Assembly (NCBI RefSeq): GCF_024346955.1
Contig: NZ_AP024883.1
Location: 1,364,001 to 1,428,000, forward strand
Length of the DNA: 64,000 bases
DNA from: Vibrio mangrovi
Lineage (GTDB): Bacteria > Pseudomonadota > Gammaproteobacteria > Enterobacterales > Vibrionaceae
Direction of reading: 5' to 3'
Shown here: positions 7,690 through 16,741 of the stretch, piece after piece
How the letters are laid out: each line of letters begins with the position of its first letter
Position numbering within the stretch: position 1 is the first letter of the stretch
Program-made: the position numbers and the translations under genes
The notes under the pieces: model-generated
What the model saw: the letters and a program-made list of their open reading frames with translations, nothing else
What the model was told of the DNA's origin: nothing
The model's database searches: none

Positions 7690-10600
7690 ATGGTTCGCTT
7701 TTTTATCGACAGACCGATTTTTGCATGGGTGATTGCGATCGTCATCATGCTTGCCGGTATTCTGTCTGTCAAAATATTACCAATTGAACAGTATCCGCAG
7801 ATTGCGCCTCCGGCTGTAAGTATCTCAGGAATGTATACCGGTGCATCGGCGAAAACTGTAGAAGACAGTGTTACTCAGGTTATCGAACAGAATATGAATG
7901 GTATCGACAATCTGCTGTATATGTCTTCAAACAGTGATTCCTCTGGTACATTTTCTATTCGTCTGACTTTTGCCACCGGAACAGATCCGGATATTGCGCA
8001 GGTTCAGGTCCAGAATAAATTATCCGCGGTTGAATCCTCACTACCGGATTCGGTTGTGACTCAAGGGATTACGGTTGCAAAATCAACCAGTAGCTTTCTG
8101 ATGGTGGTCGGTTTCATTTCATCAGACGGCAGCATGAACAATACCGAGATTGCTGACTACATTGTATCGCAAGTCAAGGATCCGATTAGTCGTGTTCAGG
8201 GGGTTGGTGAAGCTCAGGTTTTCGGCGCACAACATGCGATGCGGATCTGGCTGGATCCTCATAAACTGAATAAGTTCAGCCTGACCTCTAGTGACGTTCT
8301 CAGTGCGATCCGGGCTCAGAATACTCAGGTCTCCGTCGGTGAACTGGGCGGAACACCGGCAGTTAAGGGCCAGCAACTGACGGCAACAATTACTGCCCAA
8401 GGGCGTCTGAGTACGGTGGAAGAGTTTAAAAATATCCTGCTGAAGGTGGATACCAACGGTTCTCAGATCCGCTTGCAGGATGTTGCTCGTGTCGAAATGG
8501 GCGGTGAAGGTTATGCTGCAGTGGCCGAGTACAATGGTTTGCCTGCCACCGGGATTGCGATCCGATTGTCCACAGGTGCTAATGCGCTGGATACGGCGGA
8601 TGCCGTCCGGGCTAAAATGGACGAACTGAAAGAGTTCTTTCCAAGTGCTCTGAAAATTGTTTACCCATATGACACAACTCCGTTCGTTAAAATTTCGATT
8701 GAAGAAGTGGTACAGACGCTGATTGAAGCGATCGTTCTGGTATTTCTGGTGATGTACCTCTTCCTGCAAAATTTCCGGGCAACGCTGATTCCTACAATTG
8801 CTGTACCGGTTGTTCTGTTGGGAACCATGGGAATCATGTCGGCCTTTGGCTTTTCCATCAATACCCTGACAATGTTTGGTCTGGTTCTGGCGATTGGTTT
8901 GCTGGTGGATGACGCGATTGTTGTGGTTGAAAACGTCGAGAGGGTGATGGCTGAGGATGGTTTGTCTCCGTTGGAGGCGACCCGTAAATCGATGGGGCAG
9001 ATTACCGGAGCCCTGATTGGTATTGCACTGGTATTGAGTGCGGTGTTTGTGCCAATGGCTTTCTTTGGTGGGGCGGCCGGTGCAATTTATCGTCAGTTCT
9101 CGCTGACCATCGTTTCTTCAATGGTCTTGTCTGTATTGGTTGCAATGATTCTGACGCCGGCACTCTGTGCGACGATTCTGAGACCGCTGTCAGAAGGAAG
9201 TCATCAGGCCAAACGTGGCCCGATTGCATTATTTAACCGACTGTTCAATCAGGGGACAATTCGCTATCGGGGTACGGTAGAGAAAGGGATTCATCAGAAA
9301 TTCAGATATGTGATTGTTTATGCTCTGATTGTTGGTGGTTTAGGGCTGTTATGGAACAAACTACCGACATCGTTTCTTCCTGATGAGGATCAGGGCGTTC
9401 TGATGGTCATGGTGAAACTGCCGGCCGGAGCGACTCAGGAAAGAACACTGGATGTGATGGAACAGATCCGTGGGCACTTCCTGCAGAATGAAAAAGATAA
9501 TGTTGTGTCTGTCTTTACCGTTGCCGGGTTTAGTTTTGCCGGACGGGGACAAAATATGGGAATGGGGTTTGTCAAACTGACAGACTGGAGTGAACGGACC
9601 GATCCATCCCGGTCAGTCGATGCGATTATCGGACGGGCCTGGGGAGCACTCGGCCAGATTAAAGAGGCTCAGATATTTGCCTTTAACTTGCCTCCGATGC
9701 CGTCTCTGGGTACATCGAGTGGGTTTGATGCTTATCTGGTTGACCGGGGTAACTTAGGACACGAAACACTGATTCAGGCACGTAACCAACTATTGGGTAT
9801 GGCAGCACAGAATCCGAATCTGGTTTCTGTCCGGCCAAATGGTATGGAAGACACGGCACAGTTCCGTATTGATATCGATTATGAAAAAGCGATGGCAATG
9901 GGAGTCTCTGTCAGTGATATTAACTCGACACTATCAACGGCGTGGGGATCAACTTATGTGAATGACTTTGTTGATAATGGGCGGATTAAGAAAGTTTACG
10001 TTCAGGCGGATGCACCGTTCCGGATGAATCCGGAAGACTTTAGTCTCTGGCATATCCGTAACGCCGCCGGTGATATGGTTCCGTTTGATGCTTTTGCGAA
10101 AACTTACTGGACTTTCGGTTCTCCCCGTTTAGAGCGCTTTAATGCATCGCCTGCGGTGAATATTCAGGGAGCAGCTGCACCCGGAAAGAGCTCGGGTGAA
10201 GCGATGCTGGAGATTGAAAAACTGGTGCAACAACTACCACAGGGAATCGGTGTGGAATGGAGCGGGTCCTCATATCAGGAAAGACAGTCCGGTTCTCAGG
10301 CTAGTTTGCTTTATGGCATCTCTCTGTTAATTGTCTTCCTCTGTCTGGCCGCGCTTTATGAAAGCTGGAGTGTTCCTTTCTCCGTTATGCTGATTGTTCC
10401 GCTGGGAATTTTCGGCGCTGTACTGGCAACGACACTCAAAGGGCTGTCGAATGACGTTTACTTCCAGGTTGGTCTGCTGACTACGATTGGTTTGTCGGCT
10501 AAAAACGCAATATTGATTGTTGAGTTTGCCAAAGCACAGTACGACCAGGGAATGGATTTATTCAAAGCGACGGTTGAAGCGTGCCGGATGCGTTTACGTC

Positions 10601-10842
10601 CTATTCTGATGACTTCTTTCGCATTCATTCTCGGCGTTCTGCCGCTGGCACTGAGTACCGGTGCCGGTGCAGCCAGCCGGAATGCAATCGGCTGGGGTGT
10701 TGTCGGTGGTATGGCATCAGCGACCGTATTATCTATTTTCTTTGTCCCGGTATTCTTTGTATTGGTGATGAAATTATTCAGAACCAAACCAAGAGATGTC
10801 TCTACCACACCTGTTGCGGAGGAAACAACGGATGCAAATTAA
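7690..10842 (+). CDS. RND multidrug efflux pump, inner membrane transporter (AcrB-like)
   Basis: A 1050-residue HAE1-family RND transporter, the standard length. It has an N-terminal membrane helix, two large periplasmic loops and two blocks of membrane helices. The proton-relay aspartates are in GLLVDDAIVVVEN and the relay lysine in GLSAKNAILIVEF. It exports drugs, bile salts, detergents or similar compounds from the inner membrane and periplasm by proton antiport. Three bases follow the adaptor gene, and its end overlaps the outer membrane gene by 11 bases, so all three should be co-translated. Substrates cannot be told from sequence. Confidence 0.95.
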   Translation: MVRFFIDRPIFAWVIAIVIMLAGILSVKILPIEQYPQIAPPAVSISGMYTGASAKTVEDSVTQVIEQNMNGIDNLLYMSSNSDSSGTFSIRLTFATGTDPDIAQVQVQNKLSAVESSLPDSVVTQGITVAKSTSSFLMVVGFISSDGSMNNTEIADYIVSQVKDPISRVQGVGEAQVFGAQHAMRIWLDPHKLNKFSLTSSDVLSAIRAQNTQVSVGELGGTPAVKGQQLTATITAQGRLSTVEEFKNILLKVDTNGSQIRLQDVARVEMGGEGYAAVAEYNGLPATGIAIRLSTGANALDTADAVRAKMDELKEFFPSALKIVYPYDTTPFVKISIEEVVQTLIEAIVLVFLVMYLFLQNFRATLIPTIAVPVVLLGTMGIMSAFGFSINTLTMFGLVLAIGLLVDDAIVVVENVERVMAEDGLSPLEATRKSMGQITGALIGIALVLSAVFVPMAFFGGAAGAIYRQFSLTIVSSMVLSVLVAMILTPALCATILRPLSEGSHQAKRGPIALFNRLFNQGTIRYRGTVEKGIHQKFRYVIVYALIVGGLGLLWNKLPTSFLPDEDQGVLMVMVKLPAGATQERTLDVMEQIRGHFLQNEKDNVVSVFTVAGFSFAGRGQNMGMGFVKLTDWSERTDPSRSVDAIIGRAWGALGQIKEAQIFAFNLPPMPSLGTSSGFDAYLVDRGNLGHETLIQARNQLLGMAAQNPNLVSVRPNGMEDTAQFRIDIDYEKAMAMGVSVSDINSTLSTAWGSTYVNDFVDNGRIKKVYVQADAPFRMNPEDFSLWHIRNAAGDMVPFDAFAKTYWTFGSPRLERFNASPAVNIQGAAAPGKSSGEAMLEIEKLVQQLPQGIGVEWSGSSYQERQSGSQASLLYGISLLIVFLCLAALYESWSVPFSVMLIVPLGIFGAVLATTLKGLSNDVYFQVGLLTTIGLSAKNAILIVEFAKAQYDQGMDLFKATVEACRMRLRPILMTSFAFILGVLPLALSTGAGAASRNAIGWGVVGGMASATVLSIFFVPVFFVLVMKLFRTKPRDVSTTPVAEETTDAN

Positions 10843-12271
10843 GTTACTGCCGATTCTGGTTGCCGCTGTTTTGAGTGGGTGTAGTCTGGCTCCGGATTAT
10901 CAAAAGCCGGACACGCCTTCGACTGAAGGTTGGCAAGGGGTTGAAACGACTCAGGTGGCTGAGACTGTTTTGCCTGAGTGGCGCACTTTTATGCCGGATA
11001 AAAGATTGCAGTCTCTGATTGAACTGGCTCTGGCAAATAATAAGGATTTAAAAACCACACTGCTGAACGTTGCTTCTCTGCGGGCTGCTTACCGGATTCA
11101 GGATGCAGAACGTTATCCCGGACTGGATGCGGCTGGCAGTGGTTCAAGAACGCGTTTCTCTGACGCTTATACTGATGCCGGGAAGTCATATGCTTCCCAG
11201 TATACGGCGACAGTTGGTGTCACCAGCTATGAACTGGATCTGTTCGGGCGGGTGAAAAACCTTAGTGATCAGGCTCTGGAACGCTATTTATCTCAGGATG
11301 AGATTCGCCGTAGTACGGTGATTGCCCTGATGAGTGAAGTGACAACGTCCTATATAAACCTGCTGACCAACCAGGAATTACTAAAGCTGACAGCAGATAC
11401 TGTGGACGCATATCAGGAAACACTGTCACTGGTTCAGACCCGGTATGATGCAGGTTATAGTGATGCGTTAACTCTTGCCCAGAGCAAAACGGCTTTACAT
11501 AGTGCTCAGGCAACACTGGCTCAGTATAAACTGGCTGTTGCTCAGGAATATAATGCGCTAAGACAACTGGTTGGTGCGCCTATCATGAAGTATATCGATG
11601 GTCGTTTACCCGAAGAAGAAGGGCAGATGTTATCTGAGCTGAAAGTCGGGACACCATCTGAATTGTTACTGAGTCGTCCGGATATTCTGGCTGCCGAACA
11701 TACACTTAAGGCGGCCAATGCCAATGTCGGTGCTGCCCGAGCGGCATTTTTCCCGAGTATCCGCTTGACCGGCAGTGCCGGGACCGCCAGCAATTCGTTG
11801 TCGGGGCTGTTTAATTCAGATTCGGGATACTGGCAGTTCGCGCCTTCTGTTTCTGTGCCTATCTTTGACTGGGGCAGCAATCAGGCTTCTCTGGATGTCG
11901 CAAAAATACAAAAGCAGAGCTCGGTTGTTGCATACCAGAAAGCAATTGAAACGGCTTTTAAAGAAGTATCTGATGCTTTACTGGGTCAGGAATTCTACAT
12001 GGAAGAGTGGAAGGCTCAGCAGAAGAATCTGGCAGCGAACAAAGAGTACTACGAGCTGGCGAGAATGCGTTATGAAAAAGGCAATGATAGTTACATCGAT
12101 CTGCTGGATGCACAGCGTTCGCTATTCAGTGCCAGAGAAAGTGAACTGTCATCGCATTTAAACCTGCTGACCAGCCGGGTGAATTTGTATAAAGCTTTAG
12201 GTGGTGGCTGGCGTGCTGCCGATCAGGAAACATCAACTCAGGTTTCCACTGTAATAAAAACGGTTGAATAG
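10832..12271 (+). CDS. Outer membrane efflux lipoprotein (OprM/NodT family)
   Basis: A 479-residue outer membrane factor with a lipobox LSGC (Cys17) and the opening SLAPDYQKP found in OprM/TtgC-type proteins, then two repeated outer-membrane-efflux domains. It forms the trimeric exit duct for the pump encoded just upstream. The longer in-frame start at 10796 is less likely, because GGAGGA at 10818-10823 sits the right distance from the ATG at 10832. Vibrio RND pumps often share a separate TolC; this operon carries its own channel, which suggests it can act as a self-contained unit. Confidence 0.92.
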   Translation: MQIKLLPILVAAVLSGCSLAPDYQKPDTPSTEGWQGVETTQVAETVLPEWRTFMPDKRLQSLIELALANNKDLKTTLLNVASLRAAYRIQDAERYPGLDAAGSGSRTRFSDAYTDAGKSYASQYTATVGVTSYELDLFGRVKNLSDQALERYLSQDEIRRSTVIALMSEVTTSYINLLTNQELLKLTADTVDAYQETLSLVQTRYDAGYSDALTLAQSKTALHSAQATLAQYKLAVAQEYNALRQLVGAPIMKYIDGRLPEEEGQMLSELKVGTPSELLLSRPDILAAEHTLKAANANVGAARAAFFPSIRLTGSAGTASNSLSGLFNSDSGYWQFAPSVSVPIFDWGSNQASLDVAKIQKQSSVVAYQKAIETAFKEVSDALLGQEFYMEEWKAQQKNLAANKEYYELARMRYEKGNDSYIDLLDAQRSLFSARESELSSHLNLLTSRVNLYKALGGGWRAADQETSTQVSTVIKTVE

Positions 12272-12301
12272 TAAACGGCAAAAGTATTCTTCTGTCTGAC
12301 T

Positions 12302-12335
12302 AAGAAAGCGTGCAATTGGCACGCTTTCTTTTTGT
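12302..12335 (+). terminator. Rho-independent terminator after the efflux operon
   Basis: A 12-bp stem, AAGAAAGCGTGC/GCACGCTTTCTT, with a five-base loop and a T run. It also separates the efflux operon from the convergent qorR gene. Confidence 0.88.
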
Positions 12336-12372
12336 CATTGAGGAATGATTGCTATGCAATGAAGAAATGGAA

Positions 12373-12786
12373 TCATTCACGCTGTGTCTGCAAGTCATCG
12401 TAGTGATGCTGGATCGTCTGGATATCAAAAATGTTGTCTTCAATCCATTCAGCGAGAACGGCAACCTTTTGAGTGACTGTGTGACCATGTGGTGTTAACT
12501 GGTATTCGACATGAGGCGGAACCACCGGATAGGCGATTCGGGTCAGAAAACCATCGCGTTCAAGTGTCTGGAGGGTCTGAGCCAGCATTTTTTCACTGAT
12601 CCCGGTAATTTTCTTCCTCAATTCCCCAAAACGGTGCCGTTCTCCGTCAGCTAACGCGATCAATACTAATACTCCCCAGCGGCTGGTGACATGATTCAGC
12701 ACTTTCCGGGATGGACACTTATCGATAAAGACATTACCGCGCTGATATTTCTCACGGAGCTGTTCTATTTGGGTTATTTTTTCCAT
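12373..12786 (-). CDS. qorR: HxlR family redox-responsive regulator (QorR/YtfH-like)
   Basis: A 137-residue HxlR winged-helix protein. It has the conserved N-terminal cysteine (C24 in DKCPSRKVL), the VTSRWGVLVLIAL helix, and a wing region ending in PPHVEYQLTPHG. QorR proteins use this cysteine to sense oxidants or electrophiles and repress the divergent quinone oxidoreductase gene. Here the divergent neighbour is qorB, the same pairing as E. coli ytfH/ytfG, which supports the name. The operator should lie in 12787-13013. AAGGT precedes the ATG. Confidence 0.82.
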   Translation of the reverse strand: MEKITQIEQLREKYQRGNVFIDKCPSRKVLNHVTSRWGVLVLIALADGERHRFGELRKKITGISEKMLAQTLQTLERDGFLTRIAYPVVPPHVEYQLTPHGHTVTQKVAVLAEWIEDNIFDIQTIQHHYDDLQTQRE

Positions 12787-12890
12787 ACTTACCTTTTTGT
12801 GCGTACTTACGAAAAGTTAGTTTTAGATTTAGTATACGTAGAGTTGGCTTTATGAGCAATTAATCTGTTGGTATCGATGATCCTTGGAGT

Positions 12891-12953
12891 TGTTGACCTT
12901 TCGTGATGTTTTTTGCAGCAATTTGTCGTTCATTTAACCACGAAAGGTCAACA
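12891..12953. repeat. Perfect 15-bp inverted repeat in the qorR-qorB spacer
   Basis: TGTTGACCTTTCGTG (12891-12905) and its exact complement CACGAAAGGTCAACA (12939-12953) flank a 33-base spacer. Matching continues imperfectly outward for about eight bases on each side (13 of 16 positions over the outer part). As RNA it would form a long hairpin. There is no T run. It is larger and more widely spaced than an HxlR operator, so a small mobile or dispersed palindromic element is plausible. Confidence 0.6.
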
Positions 12954-13013
12954 GCCCCTAGAGACAGTGAATTGCTTTTAAGGCGGTGAATAGTGAAAGC
13001 GAAAGGAGATGTT

Positions 13014-13877
13014 ATGTTAGCAATAACCGGAGCAACGGGTCAGCTTGGCCGTTTAGTGATTGAAGCCTTATTGAAAAAAGTACCAGCGGCACAGATCGTG
13101 GCAGCTGTACGTCAGGTGGATAAAGCTCAGGATTTGGCGGAACTGGGCATTCAGGTTCGGTACGCTGATTACTCAAAGCCAGAATCATTACGTGAAGCTT
13201 TTTCCGGAGTTAGTAAAGTTCTGCTGATTTCTTCCAGTGAGGTTGGACAGCGGGCGGCTCAGCATCAGGCTGTCATCGATGCGGCAAAATCTGCCAATGT
13301 AGAACTGCTGGCCTATACAAGTATTCTGAATGCCGAGAGTTCTTCACTGATGCTGGCAGAAGAGCATGTTGCAACAGAAGCGGCAATCCGGGAATCTGGT
13401 GTACCGGCGGTGATTCTGAGAAATGGCTGGTATTCGGAAAACTATACCATGGGAATTGCTCCGATTCTGCAACATGGTGTGATGATCGGGTGTGCCGGTG
13501 AAGGCCGTATTTCCTCTGCTCCGCGCCGTGACTATGCCGAAGCTGCTGCAACTGTGCTGACACAAGATGGACAGGCTGGCAAAGTCTATGAACTGGCAGG
13601 CGATCAGGGCTTCACTTTAGCTGAGTTTGCCGGTTATCTGTCTGAATTAACCGGACGGTCGATTACTTACCAGAACCTCCCTGAAGCTGATTATGTTCAG
13701 GCTCTGGAAGGTGCTGGTGTTCCGGCACCATTCCCTGTGGTGTTGGGCAATTCTGAAACCGGAGCTGCGGCTGGTGATTTATTCAGCGTCTCAAAAGATC
13801 TGAGCCAGTTGATCGGTCATCCGACGACGCCTATTGATGCGACAATCAAAGATGCGCTGGCTACTGTTTCTGCATAA
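13014..13877 (+). CDS. qorB: NAD(P)H:quinone oxidoreductase, NmrA/SDR type (QorB/YtfG-like)
   Basis: A 287-residue atypical short-chain dehydrogenase of the NmrA group, near the 286 residues of E. coli QorB. The NADP-binding GATGQLG is at the N-terminus. It reduces quinones with NAD(P)H and protects against redox cycling. The GTG at 12993 is in frame, but AAAGGAG at 13002-13008 places the start at 13014. Divergent from the HxlR gene that probably represses it. No catalytic Tyr-x-x-x-Lys of classical SDRs is expected in this group. Confidence 0.85.
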   Translation: MLAITGATGQLGRLVIEALLKKVPAAQIVAAVRQVDKAQDLAELGIQVRYADYSKPESLREAFSGVSKVLLISSSEVGQRAAQHQAVIDAAKSANVELLAYTSILNAESSSLMLAEEHVATEAAIRESGVPAVILRNGWYSENYTMGIAPILQHGVMIGCAGEGRISSAPRRDYAEAAATVLTQDGQAGKVYELAGDQGFTLAEFAGYLSELTGRSITYQNLPEADYVQALEGAGVPAPFPVVLGNSETGAAAGDLFSVSKDLSQLIGHPTTPIDATIKDALATVSA

Positions 13878-13906
13878 TTATTGTCAGAAACATAGATAAA
13901 ATTTTC

Positions 13907-13937
13907 ATCCCCGGCAGGTGACTGTCGGGGATTTTTA
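13907..13937 (+). terminator. Rho-independent terminator after qorB
   Basis: An 11-bp stem, ATCCCCGGCAG/CTGTCGGGGAT with one G-U pair, a GTGA tetraloop and a short T run. Confidence 0.85.
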
Positions 13938-14226
13938 CTACTGGTTACAACATGCTTTATCGTTGTATATACATCATGAGAACCTGACCATTATCTCCAC
14001 AATGATCACAATCCGGGTGTGTTTCTTTTTCAGGAATGACCGGTTTTTTTTACTTGCCTCAAAAGATTTATTTCTCTTTCCGGAGTATCAAGATTTCTGT
14101 TAACAGGCGCACTTTTTTCACCGCCGCGTTTCTGAGAATCAACTACACTAAACGTAACGCATTGAGAAAAAAGCGTTCGTAAATATCACTTATCGATTTC
14201 AGCTCATGCTACTTTGGGGAGTCATA
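13938..14226. other. Gap in front of the signalling operon
   Basis: About 290 bases with no supportable gene; a 61-codon frame here has no ribosome site and a low-complexity hydrophobic product. The promoter of the eight-gene signalling operon should be in it, but I could not place one with confidence. Confidence 0.5.
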
Positions 14227-14580
14227 ATGACGGACTTACAGTATTTTCAGCCGGAAAGAGTCGCGGACATGGTTGGTGAGGAAAATGTCGGAGAAATGTT
14301 AAGCGGCTACCTGACTTCACTGGAAGAATCTCTTTCCCAGTTGCGTTCTTACTGGACGGAAGGCGATGTTCAACATGTCAGAATGACATCCCATCGAATG
14401 AAATCATCAGCACGTTTTATTGGTGCAGATGAGCTTGCCGAAGAATTTCAGAAAATTGAAACCGATTCGTTAAACGAAGCAGAAAATATTTGTGAACAAA
14501 CCACAAGGCTCAGCATGGTTGAACAATGGTGTCATCAACTGACCCTGGAAATTAACCATTATTTGGATTCAGCGCATTAA
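14227..14580 (+). CDS. Stand-alone histidine phosphotransfer (Hpt) domain protein
   Basis: A 117-residue single-domain protein. The phosphoryl-accepting residue is His56 in SHRMKSSARFIGA, which fits the Hpt pattern H-x-x-K-S/G-S-A. Hpt proteins shuttle phosphoryl groups between receiver domains. The ATG at 14227 is preferred over 14206 because GGGGAG lies just upstream. First gene of an eight-gene run. No hybrid kinase is encoded in this cluster, so its donor must be either an external hybrid kinase or one of the local receivers. Confidence 0.85.
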   Translation: MTDLQYFQPERVADMVGEENVGEMLSGYLTSLEESLSQLRSYWTEGDVQHVRMTSHRMKSSARFIGADELAEEFQKIETDSLNEAENICEQTTRLSMVEQWCHQLTLEINHYLDSAH

Positions 14581-14590
14581 GGATCGGGTC

Positions 14591-15745
14591 ATGACAAATC
14601 TTGAAGTTGTATGTGTTGATGATGACGAATTTATGTTGAAAGCGATTGGGCGTCTTGTCCGTCGTCTGCGCCCCGAATGGCGCTTTCTTCTGCTTCATGA
14701 TCCAATGAGATGGCAGGAAGATCTGGCGGCTTCCGGGCTGGAACATCCGGCGATTTTTATTTCTGATCTGCTGATGCCAAAGAAGCGTGGAGACGAACTG
14801 CTTGATGAAGTCAAAGGTTATCTGCCGGAGTCGATTCGGGTATTACTAACCGGAGATACGACTCAGGAGTTGCCACAGAAAGCGCATAGCTATGCGCATT
14901 TTGTCTTGCCGAAGCCTTTCACTCAGGAAGATTTCGAACATCTTTTTTTATGTGCCGAACGTCTGCATAAAATGCCGTTTAATTCGGAATGCCGTAAAAA
15001 ATTATGTGCGCTTTCCGGATTACCGGTATTACCGAATACGGTTCAGGAATTACAGGCTGTCATCGCATCTCCGAATTGTGATATGCATTTGATGGCTGAA
15101 GTTATTAGCCATGAACCTTCGCTGGTTGCCCGGATATTTCAGATTGCCAATTCATCATACTTCGGATTCAGAAGGCATACCGATTCACTGCCTGAAGCAG
15201 TCAGCCGGTTAGGGGCAACATTGATTGAGACGATCGCCGTTTCTTTACTGACTCAGATTTCTCATCATCGTGTTTCACCGAGCCAGCATAAGCAGGTTGC
15301 TGAACGGGCTTTGCAGGTGAGTTCTGTTGCCAGGCTGATTGCGAAGAAGATGGACTATAACCGTCGTGATCAGGATAAAGTGTTTGTCGCCAGTCTGTTA
15401 ACTTCGATCGGTACATTGCTTGTTCTGGAAGAAGGCGCGACTTTAGAAAATGTAAAAACATTTCTGGGATTACAGGAAGGCTATTGTGACCACCATGTTG
15501 TCGCCGCCTATCTGCTGATTCTGTGGGGATACGATATCGATATTGGCGATATCATTCTGTGTCAGAGTCATATTGATTTTCTCAGTCAGGACGAGACGGT
15601 AATTTTTGGCAGTATTGCCGGATTAGCCTGTATCGTTGAAAAATTAAAAACAGAAGCACAAATAGAAAAACTAGCTGAACGGTTACCCGAGTCTGTTGGC
15701 AATGTGTTGTTAGAGTTAACACCATTATTATTAGAAACATCATAA
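14591..15745 (+). CDS. Response regulator with HDOD output domain
   Basis: A 384-residue protein: an N-terminal receiver (acidic DDD near residue 10, phospho-accepting D59 in ISDLLMPK, lysine in LPKPF) followed by an HDOD domain at about residues 140-345 (LPVLPNTVQEL, then SHEPSLVARIFQIANSSYFG). HDOD domains are HD-superfamily relatives lacking phosphohydrolase ligands and act in signalling by protein contact. It follows the Hpt gene by ten bases and is a likely phosphorelay partner. No DNA-binding domain is present. Confidence 0.87.
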   Translation: MTNLEVVCVDDDEFMLKAIGRLVRRLRPEWRFLLLHDPMRWQEDLAASGLEHPAIFISDLLMPKKRGDELLDEVKGYLPESIRVLLTGDTTQELPQKAHSYAHFVLPKPFTQEDFEHLFLCAERLHKMPFNSECRKKLCALSGLPVLPNTVQELQAVIASPNCDMHLMAEVISHEPSLVARIFQIANSSYFGFRRHTDSLPEAVSRLGATLIETIAVSLLTQISHHRVSPSQHKQVAERALQVSSVARLIAKKMDYNRRDQDKVFVASLLTSIGTLLVLEEGATLENVKTFLGLQEGYCDHHVVAAYLLILWGYDIDIGDIILCQSHIDFLSQDETVIFGSIAGLACIVEKLKTEAQIEKLAERLPESVGNVLLELTPLLLETS

Positions 15746-15789
15746 CAATAACAACTTTTTTGATTGTTTTTTGATTGTGGGAGATTCCA

Positions 15790-16155
15790 ATGGCGATAAA
15801 TGTAACGATAGCTGATGATTCGAAAATGTCGCGTAAGTCAGTCATGAGAGCGTTGCCTGATGAATGGGATGTAAACATTCATGAAGCCACAAATGGAAAG
15901 GAAGCCATTGTTAATTATGCTCAGGGACTGGCAGATGTGATGTTTTTAGACCTGACAATGCCGGAAATGGATGGTTTTCAGGTTCTGGAGCACTTACATG
16001 AGATTGATGCCAAAAGTGTTGTCATTGTGATCAGTGCTGATATTCAGCCTTATGCACAGGAACGGGTCAAGCAACTGGGTGCGGCATCATTTATTCAGAA
16101 ACCGTTAGATCCTGCACAATTGAAACATGTATTGCATGGGGTAGGGTTGCTATGA
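15790..16155 (+). CDS. CheY-like single-domain response regulator
   Basis: A 121-residue receiver with the acidic pair D9-D10, phospho-acceptor D54 in MFLDLTMPEMDG, Ser in ISADI and Lys in IQKPLD. No output domain, so it acts by binding a partner. A TTG at 15775 is in frame, but the ATG at 15790 with GGGAG upstream gives the normal CheY length. It overlaps the next, CheC-like gene by four bases (ATGA), a coupling that suggests the two proteins work as a pair. Confidence 0.9.
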   Translation: MAINVTIADDSKMSRKSVMRALPDEWDVNIHEATNGKEAIVNYAQGLADVMFLDLTMPEMDGFQVLEHLHEIDAKSVVIVISADIQPYAQERVKQLGAASFIQKPLDPAQLKHVLHGVGLL

Positions 16156-16733
16156 GTACAGTTTTCTCTGCTGATCATAAAGATGCACTCCAGGAGTTCA
16201 TGAATATTTCCATGGGACGTGCTGCCAATAAGCTGGCCACCTTGCTGGATCTTCATGTCACGATTTCTGTTCCGAATGTCCGTTTAGCCACTGATGAAGA
16301 TTTAGCCCGTTTAAAAGAGCTGGAGACAGACTATTATTATACTCGGCAATCATTTTTTGGGGGAATGGATGGCGAGCTGATTACTTTGATGAGTCGTAAA
16401 GGTTGTCAGCAGGTTGTCGAGGATCTGAACCGGGCGAAAGGACACTCTTTTGATACGATTGATGTTGAAGAAAGTATTCTGGATATCTCGAATATTCTAT
16501 CGGGAGCCAGTCTCAGAGGCTTGTGCGAACAAATCGATGTCAAAACGAAAATTCAGCCACCGGTGTTATTTGAACCCTCAAGACAGACTTTACCTGTTTC
16601 TGACTGGAAGCTTTCACTGATCATGGAAATTTCGTTTCTGGTTGAAAAAGACTCGTTTGCGGCGAAAACGATTATCTGTTTTGCTGATAGGGAATTAGAC
16701 AGAATGCTTGCCCGCCTGAATGAATTACTATAG
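16152..16733 (+). CDS. CheC-like phosphatase
   Basis: A 193-residue protein with CheC-type features: an N-terminal segment EFMNISMGRAANKLA and a second partly matching segment VEESILDISNILSGASL; each carries the E/D-x-x-N pair that CheC-family phosphatases use to remove phosphate from CheY-type receivers. It is coupled by ATGA to the CheY-like gene, its obvious substrate. CheC is unusual outside full chemotaxis operons in gammaproteobacteria; no other che gene lies nearby. Confidence 0.8.
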   Translation: MSTVFSADHKDALQEFMNISMGRAANKLATLLDLHVTISVPNVRLATDEDLARLKELETDYYYTRQSFFGGMDGELITLMSRKGCQQVVEDLNRAKGHSFDTIDVEESILDISNILSGASLRGLCEQIDVKTKIQPPVLFEPSRQTLPVSDWKLSLIMEISFLVEKDSFAAKTIICFADRELDRMLARLNELL

Positions 16734-16741
16734 GAGTCAGT

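Noticed and set aside
8122..8769. A 215-codon minus-strand frame inside the RND pump gene
   Set aside because: Shadow frame of a conserved transporter gene; Cys/His-rich nonsense product.
7690..12271. Frameshift or fusion in the RND operon
   Set aside because: The pump and channel genes overlap by 11 bases when the proper channel start is used, and both proteins have standard lengths.
13918..14103. A 61-codon frame after qorB
   Set aside because: It starts inside the qorB terminator and shows no ribosome site or recognisable product.
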